This document shows, piece after piece, positions 15,600 through 24,162 of a DNA stretch of 64,000 bases. This DNA is from Mangrovihabitans endophyticus (GTDB taxonomy: Bacteria > Actinomycetota > Actinomycetes > Mycobacteriales > Micromonosporaceae), in contig NZ_BMMX01000001.1 of NCBI RefSeq assembly GCF_014646155.1, forward strand, positions 359,720-423,719. The letters run 5' to 3'. The position numbers and the translations under genes were made by a program. Numbering within the stretch: the stretch's first letter is position 1; each line of letters begins with the position of its first letter. The notes under the pieces were generated by a model. That model was not told the origin of the DNA and searched no databases. It saw only the letters and a program-made list of their open reading frames with translations.

Positions 15600-17324
15600 T
15601 TAGATGAATCCGGGGTCGCCGCCCAGTTGGAGCGCGGAGTGCAGTCCCACCGTGCGCAGCGTGAAGGCCGCGCTGTTCGGCCAGGTGATCGGGTGCGTGG
15701 CGTTGAACGCGAGCAGATCGATGTTCGGTGCCCGGTCGGTGTTGACCGCGGCGATCATCTGCGGTGTCATCCCGGCCACACCGAACAGCAGGCCCGCCAC
15801 GAGGCCCGCGACCAGCAGCGCGATCCCTTCGGTGAGGATCGCCAGGATCACCGCCACCAGCACACCCAGCACGATCAGCACGATCGTGGTCACCATCGAC
15901 TCGATGGTCGTGCCGTGCTGCTCCACCGGGGTCCCCACCGGCCGGTACACCAGCGTCTGCTGGCCATGGGCGTTGGTGCCCAGGCCGATGGTGTAGCGGT
16001 GGACGGACTGGCACCACCCGGTGACCCCCAACCCCAGGTCGACCTTGGTGTACGCGTCGACCTGGATCACGGAGTTGACGATGGTGAGGGTGAAACGGGT
16101 CAGGTGCGGGGTGTAGCTGCGACCGTTGTGATGCACGTCGGGCAGGCGCACCGACGCGCCATCGGCGAGCGTGATGCTGTGGCCGTCGCTGCCGGGAACG
16201 AAGTCCGAGGTCCGGGCGTGACTCCACGCCAGGGGGATGGTCGGCAGGATCATGTCCTGCAGCAGCCGGCCTTCGCCGATGTTGAACCCGGCCCGGGTCC
16301 CGGCCGGAATGGCCAGCGGGGTCAGTTGCTGCGCGTTGTTCCCCGGTGGCCGGCCGCCGGTCATGCACAGCACGCCGAGGATGCCGTCGCGCCCGCTGTC
16401 GGTTTCCACGTACGCGTAGCTGAGGTATGTCGGCTTGCAGAACGCGAAGTCGCCGCTGTCGATGTACCGGTTCAGTTCGACTGTCGCGAAGACGTGCGCG
16501 AATTGGTCGAGATGATCATTGCACCAGCCGACGAGTGCGCCTTCGATGAGGTACTTCGCCACCGCCTGGGACGGCTCGGCCCCGGCCCAGTCGACGGCCA
16601 CCAGCGCCGCGACCGGGTCCGCCGGGTCTTCGGTGGCCGACCGCGGCACCAGATCGTGGGGCACCGGCCCGGGTCGTGCCGGGTCCACCGGCACCGGAGC
16701 GGGCTGTGGCAGATAGTGCAGCCGGATCTGGACGGTCGCTGTCATCGCGGGATGACTGAACGTCACGGCTGCGTCCGGGCCAGGGTAGGAGCCGCGTACG
16801 TCGCTGATCGGAAGGCTGAGCCAGATGTTCGCACCGTCCCCGCCCAGGGTGATCTGCCAGTCCCCGAACTCTCCGCGGCAACTGATGCCCCAGGACTCGT
16901 CCCGGAACTCGAAGCCGGCCGGGGAGGAGCGGTGGTCCACGATCGCCCGGTTGGCGTCGGTCAGCGAGATGGCGAAGACGGTGTCCCAGCCGAACGTGTC
17001 GACGGTCTGGGTGCCGCCGTCTGTGGCGGCCTTGGCCGTCGAAACATCGCTGGCCGCAGAGGTGTCAAGGGTTGCCGGGGCGCCACGGGGCGCGATCCGA
17101 CGGGCCCCGACCGGCGTGCTGGACCGGGCCGTCGTGTGGGACCGGGTCGTCGTGTGGGACTGGGTCGTCGTGTGGGACTGGGTCGTCGTGTGAGGCGCGG
17201 CCGCCGAACGGGACCGGGTCATCGCATGGGCGGTGCGGGGACCGCCCACCCTGGGAATGTCGAGCAGCTTGCCCGGCAGGGCCGCGCGCACATCATCGGG
17301 CACGTCGGTGGCGGAGCCGCTCAC
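15600..17324 (-). CDS. P47/OrfX-like TULIP-family protein 1, 574 aa
   Basis: P47 and OrfX proteins are lipid-binding-fold (TULIP) proteins first known from the orfX-type botulinum neurotoxin loci and related insecticidal toxin loci. The family signature FGWDTVFAISLTDANRAI begins at residue 111, preceded by an unusual N-terminal extension of about 110 residues that includes four HTTTQS-type hexapeptides (45-68). FAHVFATVELN near the middle and WPNSAAFTLRTVGL at the end match the related proteins next door. A long hydrophobic stretch near residues 480-525, containing TTIVLIVLGVLVAVILA, could form a membrane-inserting hairpin. No signal peptide is visible. It starts at GTG and is the last of three tandem genes of this family. 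Confidence 0.85.
   Translation of the reverse strand: MSGSATDVPDDVRAALPGKLLDIPRVGGPRTAHAMTRSRSAAAPHTTTQSHTTTQSHTTTRSHTTARSSTPVGARRIAPRGAPATLDTSAASDVSTAKAATDGGTQTVDTFGWDTVFAISLTDANRAIVDHRSSPAGFEFRDESWGISCRGEFGDWQITLGGDGANIWLSLPISDVRGSYPGPDAAVTFSHPAMTATVQIRLHYLPQPAPVPVDPARPGPVPHDLVPRSATEDPADPVAALVAVDWAGAEPSQAVAKYLIEGALVGWCNDHLDQFAHVFATVELNRYIDSGDFAFCKPTYLSYAYVETDSGRDGILGVLCMTGGRPPGNNAQQLTPLAIPAGTRAGFNIGEGRLLQDMILPTIPLAWSHARTSDFVPGSDGHSITLADGASVRLPDVHHNGRSYTPHLTRFTLTIVNSVIQVDAYTKVDLGLGVTGWCQSVHRYTIGLGTNAHGQQTLVYRPVGTPVEQHGTTIESMVTTIVLIVLGVLVAVILAILTEGIALLVAGLVAGLLFGVAGMTPQMIAAVNTDRAPNIDLLAFNATHPITWPNSAAFTLRTVGLHSALQLGGDPGFI
17122..17193 (-). repeat. 18-bp tandem repeat, four units, inside P47-like gene 1
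   Basis: Four 18-base units (GAC[C/T]GGG[C/T]CGTCGTGTGG on the plus strand, with few changes) encode HTTTQS, HTTTQS, HTTTRS and HTTARS on the minus strand. The repeat forms a Thr/His-rich linker ahead of the TULIP domain. Unit number is likely to vary between strains. Confidence 0.85.
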
Positions 17325-17511
17325 AACCGGCTCCCGGCGGGTCTGCGGGAGCCCGCGGCGTCCCGCCCGATCGAGCGGGACGCCACGCTCATGGGCGGTC
17401 GGCCGGAGGGGTCGATGGCGTTCACGATGGTGTATCTCCTCGCGTTGTCATGGTCCTGGACTGGCACGGGCGTGGTGGCCCGCCCGCTCGGCGGGCCACC
17501 ATGGAACCCGG

Positions 17512-19173
17512 TCAGGTGCTGAGTTCGCCCCGGATCACCAGCGGACCCTGGAGGCCGGCGGTCGACGGCTTCCACGTGTCGCCGACGTTCGGGAACGTCG
17601 TGGAGCCGATGCATTGGGCGGCGAACTTGTCGAACGCGGGGATCTTCTCCACGTCGCCGTCGGCCACCGCCTTGGTGATCTCGCCGATAAGACCGACCGG
17701 GGTGGCGAGAATGCTGCCGATCATGCCGCCGAAGATCTTCCACTTGTTGGCGAGCAACGCGGTGGTGAACTTCTGGTAGTAGCTGGGGTTGGCTGCGTGG
17801 GCTATCGACTCGGCCGCCGCAGAGGCGGCCTCCCGCTCGGCTGCCCGCACTGCCTGACTTCCGGCCTCCCCGACGACCTCCTCGATGGCGGCCTCGCTGA
17901 CCTGCACCGCACCCTCGGTGGCCGACGTGACACCCTTCTGGGCCGCGCTACCCAGCCGGGCACCGAGGGCACTGCCGATGCAGGCGAGCGCGATGCCGAC
18001 GGCCACGCCAAGGACGATCTCGAAGATCAGCACATCCTTGTCGGAGATGACCGAGGCGGTGACGGTCTTGGTGCCCACCCCCTCCTTCGGCACGAAGATG
18101 TACCCCTGCGGGGCTTCCTGCAACTCGAAGGCGAACTCCTGGACGTAGTTCATGTGGACGGTGATGTGGCCCGGTCCGTGCCAGCCCGGCCAGTCGAAGG
18201 TGGCGTCGGTAACCTCCACCCGGACGAACTCGCCCTTCAAGCCGATCTGGAATTTGTTCTTCGCGATTCTCGGCTGGACCCGGTCACCGTTGTCCAGTTC
18301 GAAGTTGCCCCAGATGACGTCGTTCTTGTTGGCGACCCACAGGTTGTCGTTGATGATCTCGAAGTCGCTCGCGTCCGAGCCCTGGATGCAGTGAATCGCG
18401 CCGGGCAGCAGCAGCTTGGACGTCACCCGCTCCGGAGCGATCGCGAATGCGGAGTTGGCGGTCGCCGGCATGTCGGCCAGCAGGCGCGAGTCGATGCTCT
18501 GCGACAGGTTCGGGTTGTCCGACGTGGTGCGCCCCTCGGTCAGGCACAGCGAACCGAACACGCTGTGGTCCGGGGAGTCGTCGATGGCGTCCGCACAGGC
18601 GTAGCTGACGTCGGTCGGTTTGAGCCACTGGTAGTCCCCGACGTCGGCAAGCGTATTGATCACCGTCACCGCGAACACGTGGTTGAACTCCTCGATGTGG
18701 GCGTTGAACCAATCGAGGAACAGCCCGGGAACCACGTATTTCCACAGCCCGGTAAGGGTGTCGAACGAGGTCGAGATGAGCGACACCGCCGGACGGGCCG
18801 GTGTGCCCGCGGTGCGCACCGGCATCTTCACCGGCGTGCCACCGGTCCCGGTCGGGTCCTCGTAGACGTATGACGGGTCGGGAATCAGGTCGAGCTGGAC
18901 CAGGATCTCCACCCAGCCACCGGAGAGGTCGATGTTCTCGGTCCCGTCGGTGGCGGTGCCGGTCAAAATGGGGCAGCGCATCTGAACGTTGTGGCCGTCG
19001 CCGCCGGTGGACAGTTGCCAGTCCGACCAGTCGCCGGACAGTTCCAGGCCGGTCTCGGTCTGGGCGAAGTCCGGTGGCGTGGTCTTCGACTTGACGATGG
19101 CTTCGTTGAGCTTCGTGTAGTTCACCGCGAACACGGTGTCCCAGCCGAAGAGGGTGAGCATCGGGGGTGCCAT
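17512..19173 (-). CDS. P47/OrfX-like TULIP-family protein 2, 553 aa
   Basis: The signature LFGWDTVFAVNYTKLNEAIV lies within the first 30 residues, and FNHVFAVTVINTLADVGDYQWLKPTDVSY aligns with the FAxVFA...WL.P segments of its two neighbours. Near the C-terminus a hydrophobic segment (IFEIVLGVAVGIALACIGSALG) is followed by an Ala/Glu-rich probable helix (EAAIEEVVGEAGSQAVRAAE) and a second hydrophobic segment (GGMIGSILATPVGLIGEI). Then comes the closing beta stretch FPNVGDTWKPSTAGLQGPLVIRG. That insertion is the largest of the three. The ATG at 19173 is chosen because GGGAGA lies just upstream; longer starts at 19185 or 19188 exist. It is separated from genes 1 and 3 by gaps of about 185 bases, compatible with one operon. 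Confidence 0.85.
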   Translation of the reverse strand: MAPPMLTLFGWDTVFAVNYTKLNEAIVKSKTTPPDFAQTETGLELSGDWSDWQLSTGGDGHNVQMRCPILTGTATDGTENIDLSGGWVEILVQLDLIPDPSYVYEDPTGTGGTPVKMPVRTAGTPARPAVSLISTSFDTLTGLWKYVVPGLFLDWFNAHIEEFNHVFAVTVINTLADVGDYQWLKPTDVSYACADAIDDSPDHSVFGSLCLTEGRTTSDNPNLSQSIDSRLLADMPATANSAFAIAPERVTSKLLLPGAIHCIQGSDASDFEIINDNLWVANKNDVIWGNFELDNGDRVQPRIAKNKFQIGLKGEFVRVEVTDATFDWPGWHGPGHITVHMNYVQEFAFELQEAPQGYIFVPKEGVGTKTVTASVISDKDVLIFEIVLGVAVGIALACIGSALGARLGSAAQKGVTSATEGAVQVSEAAIEEVVGEAGSQAVRAAEREAASAAAESIAHAANPSYYQKFTTALLANKWKIFGGMIGSILATPVGLIGEITKAVADGDVEKIPAFDKFAAQCIGSTTFPNVGDTWKPSTAGLQGPLVIRGELST

Positions 19174-19356
19174 TCGTTCTCCCATCACGATGGTGGTGCG
19201 TGCTCGGTATCTGGTGGTGCGTTGTTGCCGGTCGGGTGTGTGGTGCTGATCCAGCGGGCGCCGGGCGCCGCCGGTGTCGGTGTGGACGTGCCGCGTTGCC
19301 GGGCAGGCAGCCCGGCCGGTGTGTGCTCCGGCGTGGTGGACCCCGGAGGCGACCTG

Positions 19357-20661
19357 TCAGTCCGCCGCGGCGAAGGCGCCGCGCAGGTAGAACGCGTTCG
19401 ACAGACCGGCTTCCTGGACGTCGAATGTGGACAGTCCTTGCCAGTGCACGGCGATGGGCGCGACGGCGGCGATGGACAGCTTGCCGTCGGTGCCCAGCGA
19501 CGAGCTGACGGAGTTGGCCACGCCGGTGGTGACACCGGTGGTCACGCCGTAGACGATGCCCAGCACCACCGGGCCACCGATCCCGCCAATCCACTTTTCC
19601 CACTTCGGGATGTGGATGTCATAGTGATGGCTGGGCTTCGGGTCGGTCGCGAAACTGATCTTCCCCTTGGCCGTGTCGTACCGGCAGATGTTGGACGCGC
19701 CAAGGCTGAAGTTGACGTACGCCTTGCGCAGTCCGGTGATGTCGAACCTGCCGGAAGCGGCCGAGACGACCCGGTTGCCGTCCACCCGGATGGTGAGGGA
19801 GGTCAGGTAGGGGTGGTAGTCGATCAGCCCTCGGCGGAACGTTCCGCAACTGAGCCGCCCATTGTTGTGCACCTCGCCGTCGCGCGCCACGAAGTTGCCC
19901 GGCTTGGCGCCATGCCCGTAGGCAGACGGCAGCGCCGGCATCACGACGTGTGATAGGAAAAGATCCGGCGAGATCATGAAGCACAGCGGGTGCTCGCCGG
20001 TCAGCAGCGAGGTGTCGATGGCGCGCGGCAGCTTCGAGGTGTCCCGGGGCGTCACGACCGATAGGACCCCGAGGTAGCCGGTGTCGCCGGCAGCCGGCTG
20101 CACGTACACGTAGTCGTACGCGTGCGGGGCCAGCCAGCTTGCCGAACCGGGCGGCACCAGGTTGACGCTGGCGAAGATGTACGCCAGTTCTTCTCGGTGG
20201 GCGATGAGGCAAGCGGGTAGCACGTCGTGCAGCACACCCCAGGCCGGGCTGCCGGGCGGCACCTTACCGGTGGCGTCCGCGGTGATGGTGGTGACCGCGC
20301 CCGGGGTGGCGTCGCCCGGTCCGGCACCCGGGACTTGCAGATCGAAGACCAGGTCCTGAACGGTCGAGGTCGATACGCTGTCGATGAAAGCGAGTTGCAG
20401 TTCCATCTGCGGGACAACGCCGGCCAGGTCGTACGATCTGCCCGCCAGGGTCAGCTTGCCGCTCACGATGGGGGTCTGGAATCGCAACCGCTTGTTCGAC
20501 CCGCCCGGCACCAGTTGCCAAGGGCCGAACACCCCCTCGACCCGCACGTCGCCGTCGCTGTAAACGAATTCCGTGACCAGGTCACCTGTATTGTTCCGCA
20601 ATCCGACGTTGACCTGGTCCATCGCGCAGACGAAGACCGTGTCCCAGCCCATGGTGTCCAA
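19357..20661 (-). CDS. P47/OrfX-like TULIP-family protein 3, 434 aa
   Basis: This copy is closest to clostridial P47 as I remember it. MGWDTVFVCAMDQVNVGL sits at the N-terminus, and LAYIFASVNL, YLGVLSVVTPRDTSKL, LFLSHVVMPAL, TGLRKAYVNFSL and DVQEAGLSNAFYLRG follow in P47 order. A short hydrophobic Gly/Val stretch (IGGPVVLGIVYGVTTG) replaces the longer hairpins of proteins 1 and 2. The start is taken at TTG 20661, five bases after a GAGGAGGGG ribosome-binding site; the ATG at 20652 is the alternative. The leader is occupied by repeat copy 3, so any start further upstream would translate the repeat and is rejected. It is probably the first gene of the three-gene operon. Confidence 0.88.
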   Translation of the reverse strand: MDTMGWDTVFVCAMDQVNVGLRNNTGDLVTEFVYSDGDVRVEGVFGPWQLVPGGSNKRLRFQTPIVSGKLTLAGRSYDLAGVVPQMELQLAFIDSVSTSTVQDLVFDLQVPGAGPGDATPGAVTTITADATGKVPPGSPAWGVLHDVLPACLIAHREELAYIFASVNLVPPGSASWLAPHAYDYVYVQPAAGDTGYLGVLSVVTPRDTSKLPRAIDTSLLTGEHPLCFMISPDLFLSHVVMPALPSAYGHGAKPGNFVARDGEVHNNGRLSCGTFRRGLIDYHPYLTSLTIRVDGNRVVSAASGRFDITGLRKAYVNFSLGASNICRYDTAKGKISFATDPKPSHHYDIHIPKWEKWIGGIGGPVVLGIVYGVTTGVTTGVANSVSSSLGTDGKLSIAAVAPIAVHWQGLSTFDVQEAGLSNAFYLRGAFAAAD

Positions 20662-20675
20662 ATTCCCCTCCTCAT

Positions 20676-20765
20676 TGAAGCTTTTCAACCCGGCATCGAG
20701 CCCGTCGGTTGCGCGCCGTCGACCAGCGGCGGCATCTGCCGGCCTCGCCACGTTGAAGAGGTTCA
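20676..20765 (-). repeat. Interspersed inverted-repeat element, copy 3 (90 bp, inverted)
   Basis: The ends TGAAGCTTTTCAAC and GTTGAAGAGGTTCA are imperfect inverted repeats with the family core between them. It lies within the 5' leader of the P47-like operon, two bases upstream of the GAGGAGGGG ribosome-binding site, so it would fold in the mRNA leader if the promoter is further upstream. Confidence 0.9.
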
Positions 20766-21086
20766 TTCTTCGCACGTATCCGCCGGTTAGCGCACAGCGT
20801 CCTTCGACTGCGCATTCCACTGTGGGGAGTAATGCTCGCGGAGTCATGACGTATACCTGAGGGATATATGAGGAAAATGAGCGAGCTTCCAAGCGTCCCA
20901 TAGCTGACCAATCGTTTGTCAAAAAGGCGACAGTGGGTCGCTGTGAAAGGTGCTAGTTAACGACCCGCGAATTGGTTCGCATGAGCGGGATCGTCGGCTC
21001 GGCCGCTTGCGCCGATCAAGTCGGGTCGGCCGATCCGGGCCGGATCGACGCACTCGCCGACGGCGCTCACCCCGCCGGCCACCTCA

Positions 21087-21114
21087 CTTCCGGGGAGGTA
21101 GCCCTCCCCGGAAG
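21087..21114. terminator. Perfect 12-bp hairpin in the P47/rmlA divergent region
   Basis: CTTCCGGGGAGG and CCTCCCCGGAAG are perfect reverse complements around a 4-base loop, TAGC. No T-run follows on either strand. The flanking genes diverge, so it does not close either one. It may end a short transcript, insulate the two promoters, or be left from a lost gene. The rest of 20766-21297 shows lower GC near 20860-20960 and no supported gene. Confidence 0.55.
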
Positions 21115-21152
21115 CCGGAGCTGCCCAGGGTGCCGCGCCGGATGACGGCTGA

Positions 21153-21172
21153 TCGCTGCCATGTGGCAGCGA
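21153..21172. promoter_or_regulatory. Perfect 20-bp palindrome upstream of rmlA, operator candidate
   Basis: TCGCTGCCA, TG, TGGCAGCGA: two perfect 9-base arms with a 2-base spacer, about 125 bases upstream of the rmlA start. Size and symmetry suit a dimeric repressor site. No matching regulator gene is beside it. Confidence 0.4.
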
Positions 21173-21297
21173 ACGTAACGGACGCCCCCGTCCACTTCGC
21201 TGGTCCTGGTGGTTAATGTCGCCCGCCTGTTTCGGCCGTAGATTAAACACCTTTCCCGTACGTGCCCGGAATAGGCGGACGTCGGTATGGTCAGGGT

Positions 21298-22182
21298 GTG
21301 CGCGGAATCATTCTCGCGGGCGGCACCGGGACGCGATTGTGGCCGGTGACCCGTTCCGTGTCCAAACAGCTCATGCCGGTTTTCGACAAGCCGATGATCT
21401 ATTACCCGCTGTCCGTTCTGATCGACAACGGCATCCGCGAGATAATGATCATCACGACGCCCCGGGAACACGACCAGTTCCGTGGCCTGCTCGGCGACGG
21501 CAGCCAGTGGGGCATCCGGATCGAGTATGGGCTCCAGGAGAGGCCGGAGGGGATCGCCCAGGCGTTCCTGATCGCCGAGAGGTTCCTGGACGGCCGTCCG
21601 GTCGTGCTGATCCTCGGGGACAACCTGTTCCACGGCATCGACTTCCGCGATCGCACCGGCGGCCCGGAGATGACCGGCGGGCACATCTTCGCCTATCCGG
21701 TTGTCGACCCCTCGGCCTACGGCGTCGTCGAGTTCGACGAGTCCGGCCACGTTCTGTCCATCGTGGAGAAACCCCGAAATCCGCTTTCCCGGTACGCCGT
21801 TCCCGGGCTGTACCTCTACGACGCCGACGTGGTGAAGATCGCCCAGTCGCTGACGCCCAGCGCCCGCGGCGAACTCGAGATCACCGCGGTCAACGAGGAG
21901 TACCGCCGACGGGGCACGCTGACCGTCAGCGTGCTCGGCCGGGGCGCGGTGTGGCTGGACACCGGCACCTTTTCCGACCTGGTCCACGCCGCCGAATACG
22001 TCCGGGTGATCGAACAGCGTCAGGGCCTCAAGGTGGGCTGCGTCGACGAATCCGCCTGGCGGGCCGGGCTGATCACCGACGACCAACTGCGCTCGCTGGC
22101 CGATCCACTGACCCGCAGCGGATACGGCGAGTACCTGCACGGCCTGCTCGAATGGCGGACCGGCACCGGGAGGATCGCATGA
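21298..22182 (+). CDS. rmlA: Glucose-1-phosphate thymidylyltransferase, 294 aa
   Basis: It makes dTDP-glucose from glucose-1-phosphate and dTTP, the first step of dTDP-deoxysugar supply. The N-terminal nucleotidyltransferase loop [16 protein letters not shown], the substrate segments [17 protein letters not shown] and ILGDNLFHG, and the [12 protein letters not shown] motif are diagnostic of RmlA. The start is taken as GTG 21298, so that the protein begins at the family-typical MRGIILAGG; a longer ATG start at 21262 adds 12 unlikely residues. Its stop overlaps rmlC as ATGA. With rmlC, rmlB and rmlD nearby it forms a full rhamnose-type set. Confidence 0.95.
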   Translation: MRGIILAGGTGTRLWPVTRSVSKQLMPVFDKPMIYYPLSVLIDNGIREIMIITTPREHDQFRGLLGDGSQWGIRIEYGLQERPEGIAQAFLIAERFLDGRPVVLILGDNLFHGIDFRDRTGGPEMTGGHIFAYPVVDPSAYGVVEFDESGHVLSIVEKPRNPLSRYAVPGLYLYDADVVKIAQSLTPSARGELEITAVNEEYRRRGTLTVSVLGRGAVWLDTGTFSDLVHAAEYVRVIEQRQGLKVGCVDESAWRAGLITDDQLRSLADPLTRSGYGEYLHGLLEWRTGTGRIA

Positions 22183-22757
22183 GATTCGATGCCGCCTCGA
22201 TCGACGGCGTCTGGGTGGTGACTCCGCGCCGGCACGAGGATCACCGCGGGGTGTTCCTTGAGTGGTACCGGGCCGACCTGCTGGCCGAGACCGCCGGGCG
22301 GGAGCTGCCGCTGGCCCAGGCCAACATCTCGGTGTCGGCGCGGGGGGCGATCCGCGGCATCCACTTCGCCGACTCGCCGCCTGGCCAGGCCAAGTACGTG
22401 ACCTGCGTGAGCGGGGCCATCATGGATGTGGTGGTCGACATCCGGGTGGGGTCGCCGACCTTCGGGCACTGGGAGGGCATCCGGCTCGACGACCGTGAGC
22501 GGCGCGCGGTCTACCTGGCCGACGGGCTCGGGCACGGCTTCTGCGCGCTCACCCCGGCGGCCACCGTGCTCTACATGACCTCGTCCCGATACGACCCGGG
22601 GGTCGAGCGGGCCCTCGACCCCCTTGACCCGGCCGTCGGTATCCGATGGCCCACCGGCGACCCGGTGCTCTCCGACCGCGACCGTGCCGCCCCCACGCTG
22701 GCCGAATTGCAGGCCCGTGACCTGCTGCCCGGCATGCACGTGGTTCCGCATCGGTGA
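22179..22757 (+). CDS. rmlC: dTDP-4-dehydrorhamnose 3,5-epimerase, 192 aa
   Basis: RmlC epimerises C3 and C5 of dTDP-4-keto-6-deoxyglucose. The small cupin fold is recognisable from [46 protein letters not shown] (catalytic region) and [12 protein letters not shown]. Length matches the family. The ATG overlaps the rmlA stop, so the two are translationally coupled. A double epimerase rather than a C3-only enzyme cannot be separated by eye; RmlC is favoured because an RmlD reductase is present. Confidence 0.9.
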   Translation: MRFDAASIDGVWVVTPRRHEDHRGVFLEWYRADLLAETAGRELPLAQANISVSARGAIRGIHFADSPPGQAKYVTCVSGAIMDVVVDIRVGSPTFGHWEGIRLDDRERRAVYLADGLGHGFCALTPAATVLYMTSSRYDPGVERALDPLDPAVGIRWPTGDPVLSDRDRAAPTLAELQARDLLPGMHVVPHR

Positions 22758-22894
22758 CCACTCCTGTCACTTTGCTGTCCTCGCCGGCGGTCCACGACAT
22801 TCGGCCCGAGCTTAAGGAAGATGCGCATTCCCGGTCGCTCCCCCTAATGTCGCATCGGCCGGTCCGGGCCAATTCCCAGAAAGGGAGAACCCCT

Positions 22895-24070
22895 GTGGCC
22901 AGATATCTGCTCGCGCCGTTTCCGCTGCACGGTCACGTCGTGCCGATGGTCGCGCTGGCGGCCGAGCTGATCGCCCGCAACCACCACGTCGAGGTGTTGA
23001 TCAGCGAGCCGTTTGCCGAGGTGTTCCGCGAGGTCGGCGGCCGGGTCACGGTGATACCGATCCGCGCCCGGGGAGGGGTTCCCGAACAGCGCACGCTCGG
23101 GCATCGGGTACGGCGGGTCCGTCGCATGTGGGAGGTGTTCCGAGAGCGACGGCGGCTCGGCCGTACTCTGATCGAGGGTTGGTGGTCGTCGGATCCGGAC
23201 GTGGTTGTCGCGGACATCATGGCAATCTGGGCTGTCCGTGCCGCCGTCACGACGGGTACGCCGTACGCATCGTTCCATGCGGCTTATGCGGTGAACGAGG
23301 CCGTGCTGCTCGACGAGGTCGACCGGAACATGGGTCCGCGGGCGGCCCGGGTGGTCCGCGGGCTCGGGCTTGCCAAGATCCAGCCGGGGCTGGGCCGCAA
23401 GGTCGCCGCAGGGGCCACGATCGCGCTGGTCAACACCGTGCCCGAGCTGCAGCCGGGGCGCGATTCGTTCGACTCCCGCTACCACTTCGTAGGGCCGTTG
23501 CGCCGCTCGCCGAGCGAGATCGGCGACACCGACCTGCCCTGGGACCGGATCGCGGCGGAGCGGTCGATCTACGTGTCGACCGGCACGGTGTTCACCCGCG
23601 GGCCGGAGTTCTTCCGCAAGATCGCAAACGCCTTCGCGGGCACGCCGTGGCTCGTTGTGCTGGCCACCTCGCATACCGACCCGGCCTCCCTGGGACCGCT
23701 GCCGGAGAACGTGATCGCCCGACGCCACCTGCCGCAGTCGGCCGTGCTGGAGCGGGTTGACGTGTTCCTCACACACGCCGGGATGAACTCCGCGCTGGAG
23801 GGCCTGGTGCTGGGGAAACCCATGGTGCTGGTGCCGCGGGCGTCCGATCAGCAGGAGAGCGCCCGGCGGCTGGTCGAGATCGGGGTGGGGGAGCTGGTTC
23901 CAGCCGCCAGTGAGGGTGCGGCGTTCGTGGCGGCGGCCGACCGGGTGCTGGCCGACGCGAGTATCCGGGCCCGGCTCGGCGAGATCTCGGGGCGGATGGG
24001 CCGGGTGAACGGGCCGTCGGCGGCGGCGGATCTCCTGGAGAAAGTCGCGGTCGCTCAGGTGCAGCCCTAG
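22895..24070 (+). CDS. GT-B natural-product glycosyltransferase (GT1/MGT type), 391 aa
   Basis: This is the likely transferase for the sugar made by the flanking rml genes. The N-terminal FPLHGHVVPMVALAAEL carries the catalytic-base His region of macrolide-type glycosyltransferases. VFLTHAGMNSALEGLVLGKPMVLVP is the nucleotide-sugar binding motif, ending in DQQESA. The start is GTG behind AAAGGGAG with a 7-base spacer; an upstream ATG at 22754 would add 47 residues of non-conserved sequence. The gene lies in the middle of the rml block, after rmlC and convergent with rmlD. The aglycone cannot be told from sequence; NRPS products here are candidates. Confidence 0.88.
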   Translation: MARYLLAPFPLHGHVVPMVALAAELIARNHHVEVLISEPFAEVFREVGGRVTVIPIRARGGVPEQRTLGHRVRRVRRMWEVFRERRRLGRTLIEGWWSSDPDVVVADIMAIWAVRAAVTTGTPYASFHAAYAVNEAVLLDEVDRNMGPRAARVVRGLGLAKIQPGLGRKVAAGATIALVNTVPELQPGRDSFDSRYHFVGPLRRSPSEIGDTDLPWDRIAAERSIYVSTGTVFTRGPEFFRKIANAFAGTPWLVVLATSHTDPASLGPLPENVIARRHLPQSAVLERVDVFLTHAGMNSALEGLVLGKPMVLVPRASDQQESARRLVEIGVGELVPAASEGAAFVAAADRVLADASIRARLGEISGRMGRVNGPSAAADLLEKVAVAQVQP

Positions 24071-24162
24071 CGCTACCGCCGACGGATCAGGCAAACCGTT
24101 TCGGTCGGTCCGGTGGCCGTGCGCACCTCGCTGGGCGCGCTGGCACAGCGTCCGCTCCGCTG

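Noticed and set aside
15440..15602. Plus-strand fragment with AGLTLQQVERFIQD
   Set aside because: No start codon with a ribosome-binding site, no recognisable family, and it overlaps the stop of the P47-like gene. A gene remnant is possible but unsupported.
20661..20922. Long N-terminus for P47-like protein 3 starting at 20922
   Set aside because: It would read through repeat copy 3. The TTG at 20661 has an excellent ribosome-binding site and gives the family-typical start.
20981..21148. Small ORF starting MSGIVGSAACADQVG, reminiscent of glutamine amidotransferase N-termini (MCGIxG)
   Set aside because: The catalytic Cys2 is Ser, the frame ends after about 55 residues with no further similarity, and it crosses the perfect hairpin at 21087-21114.
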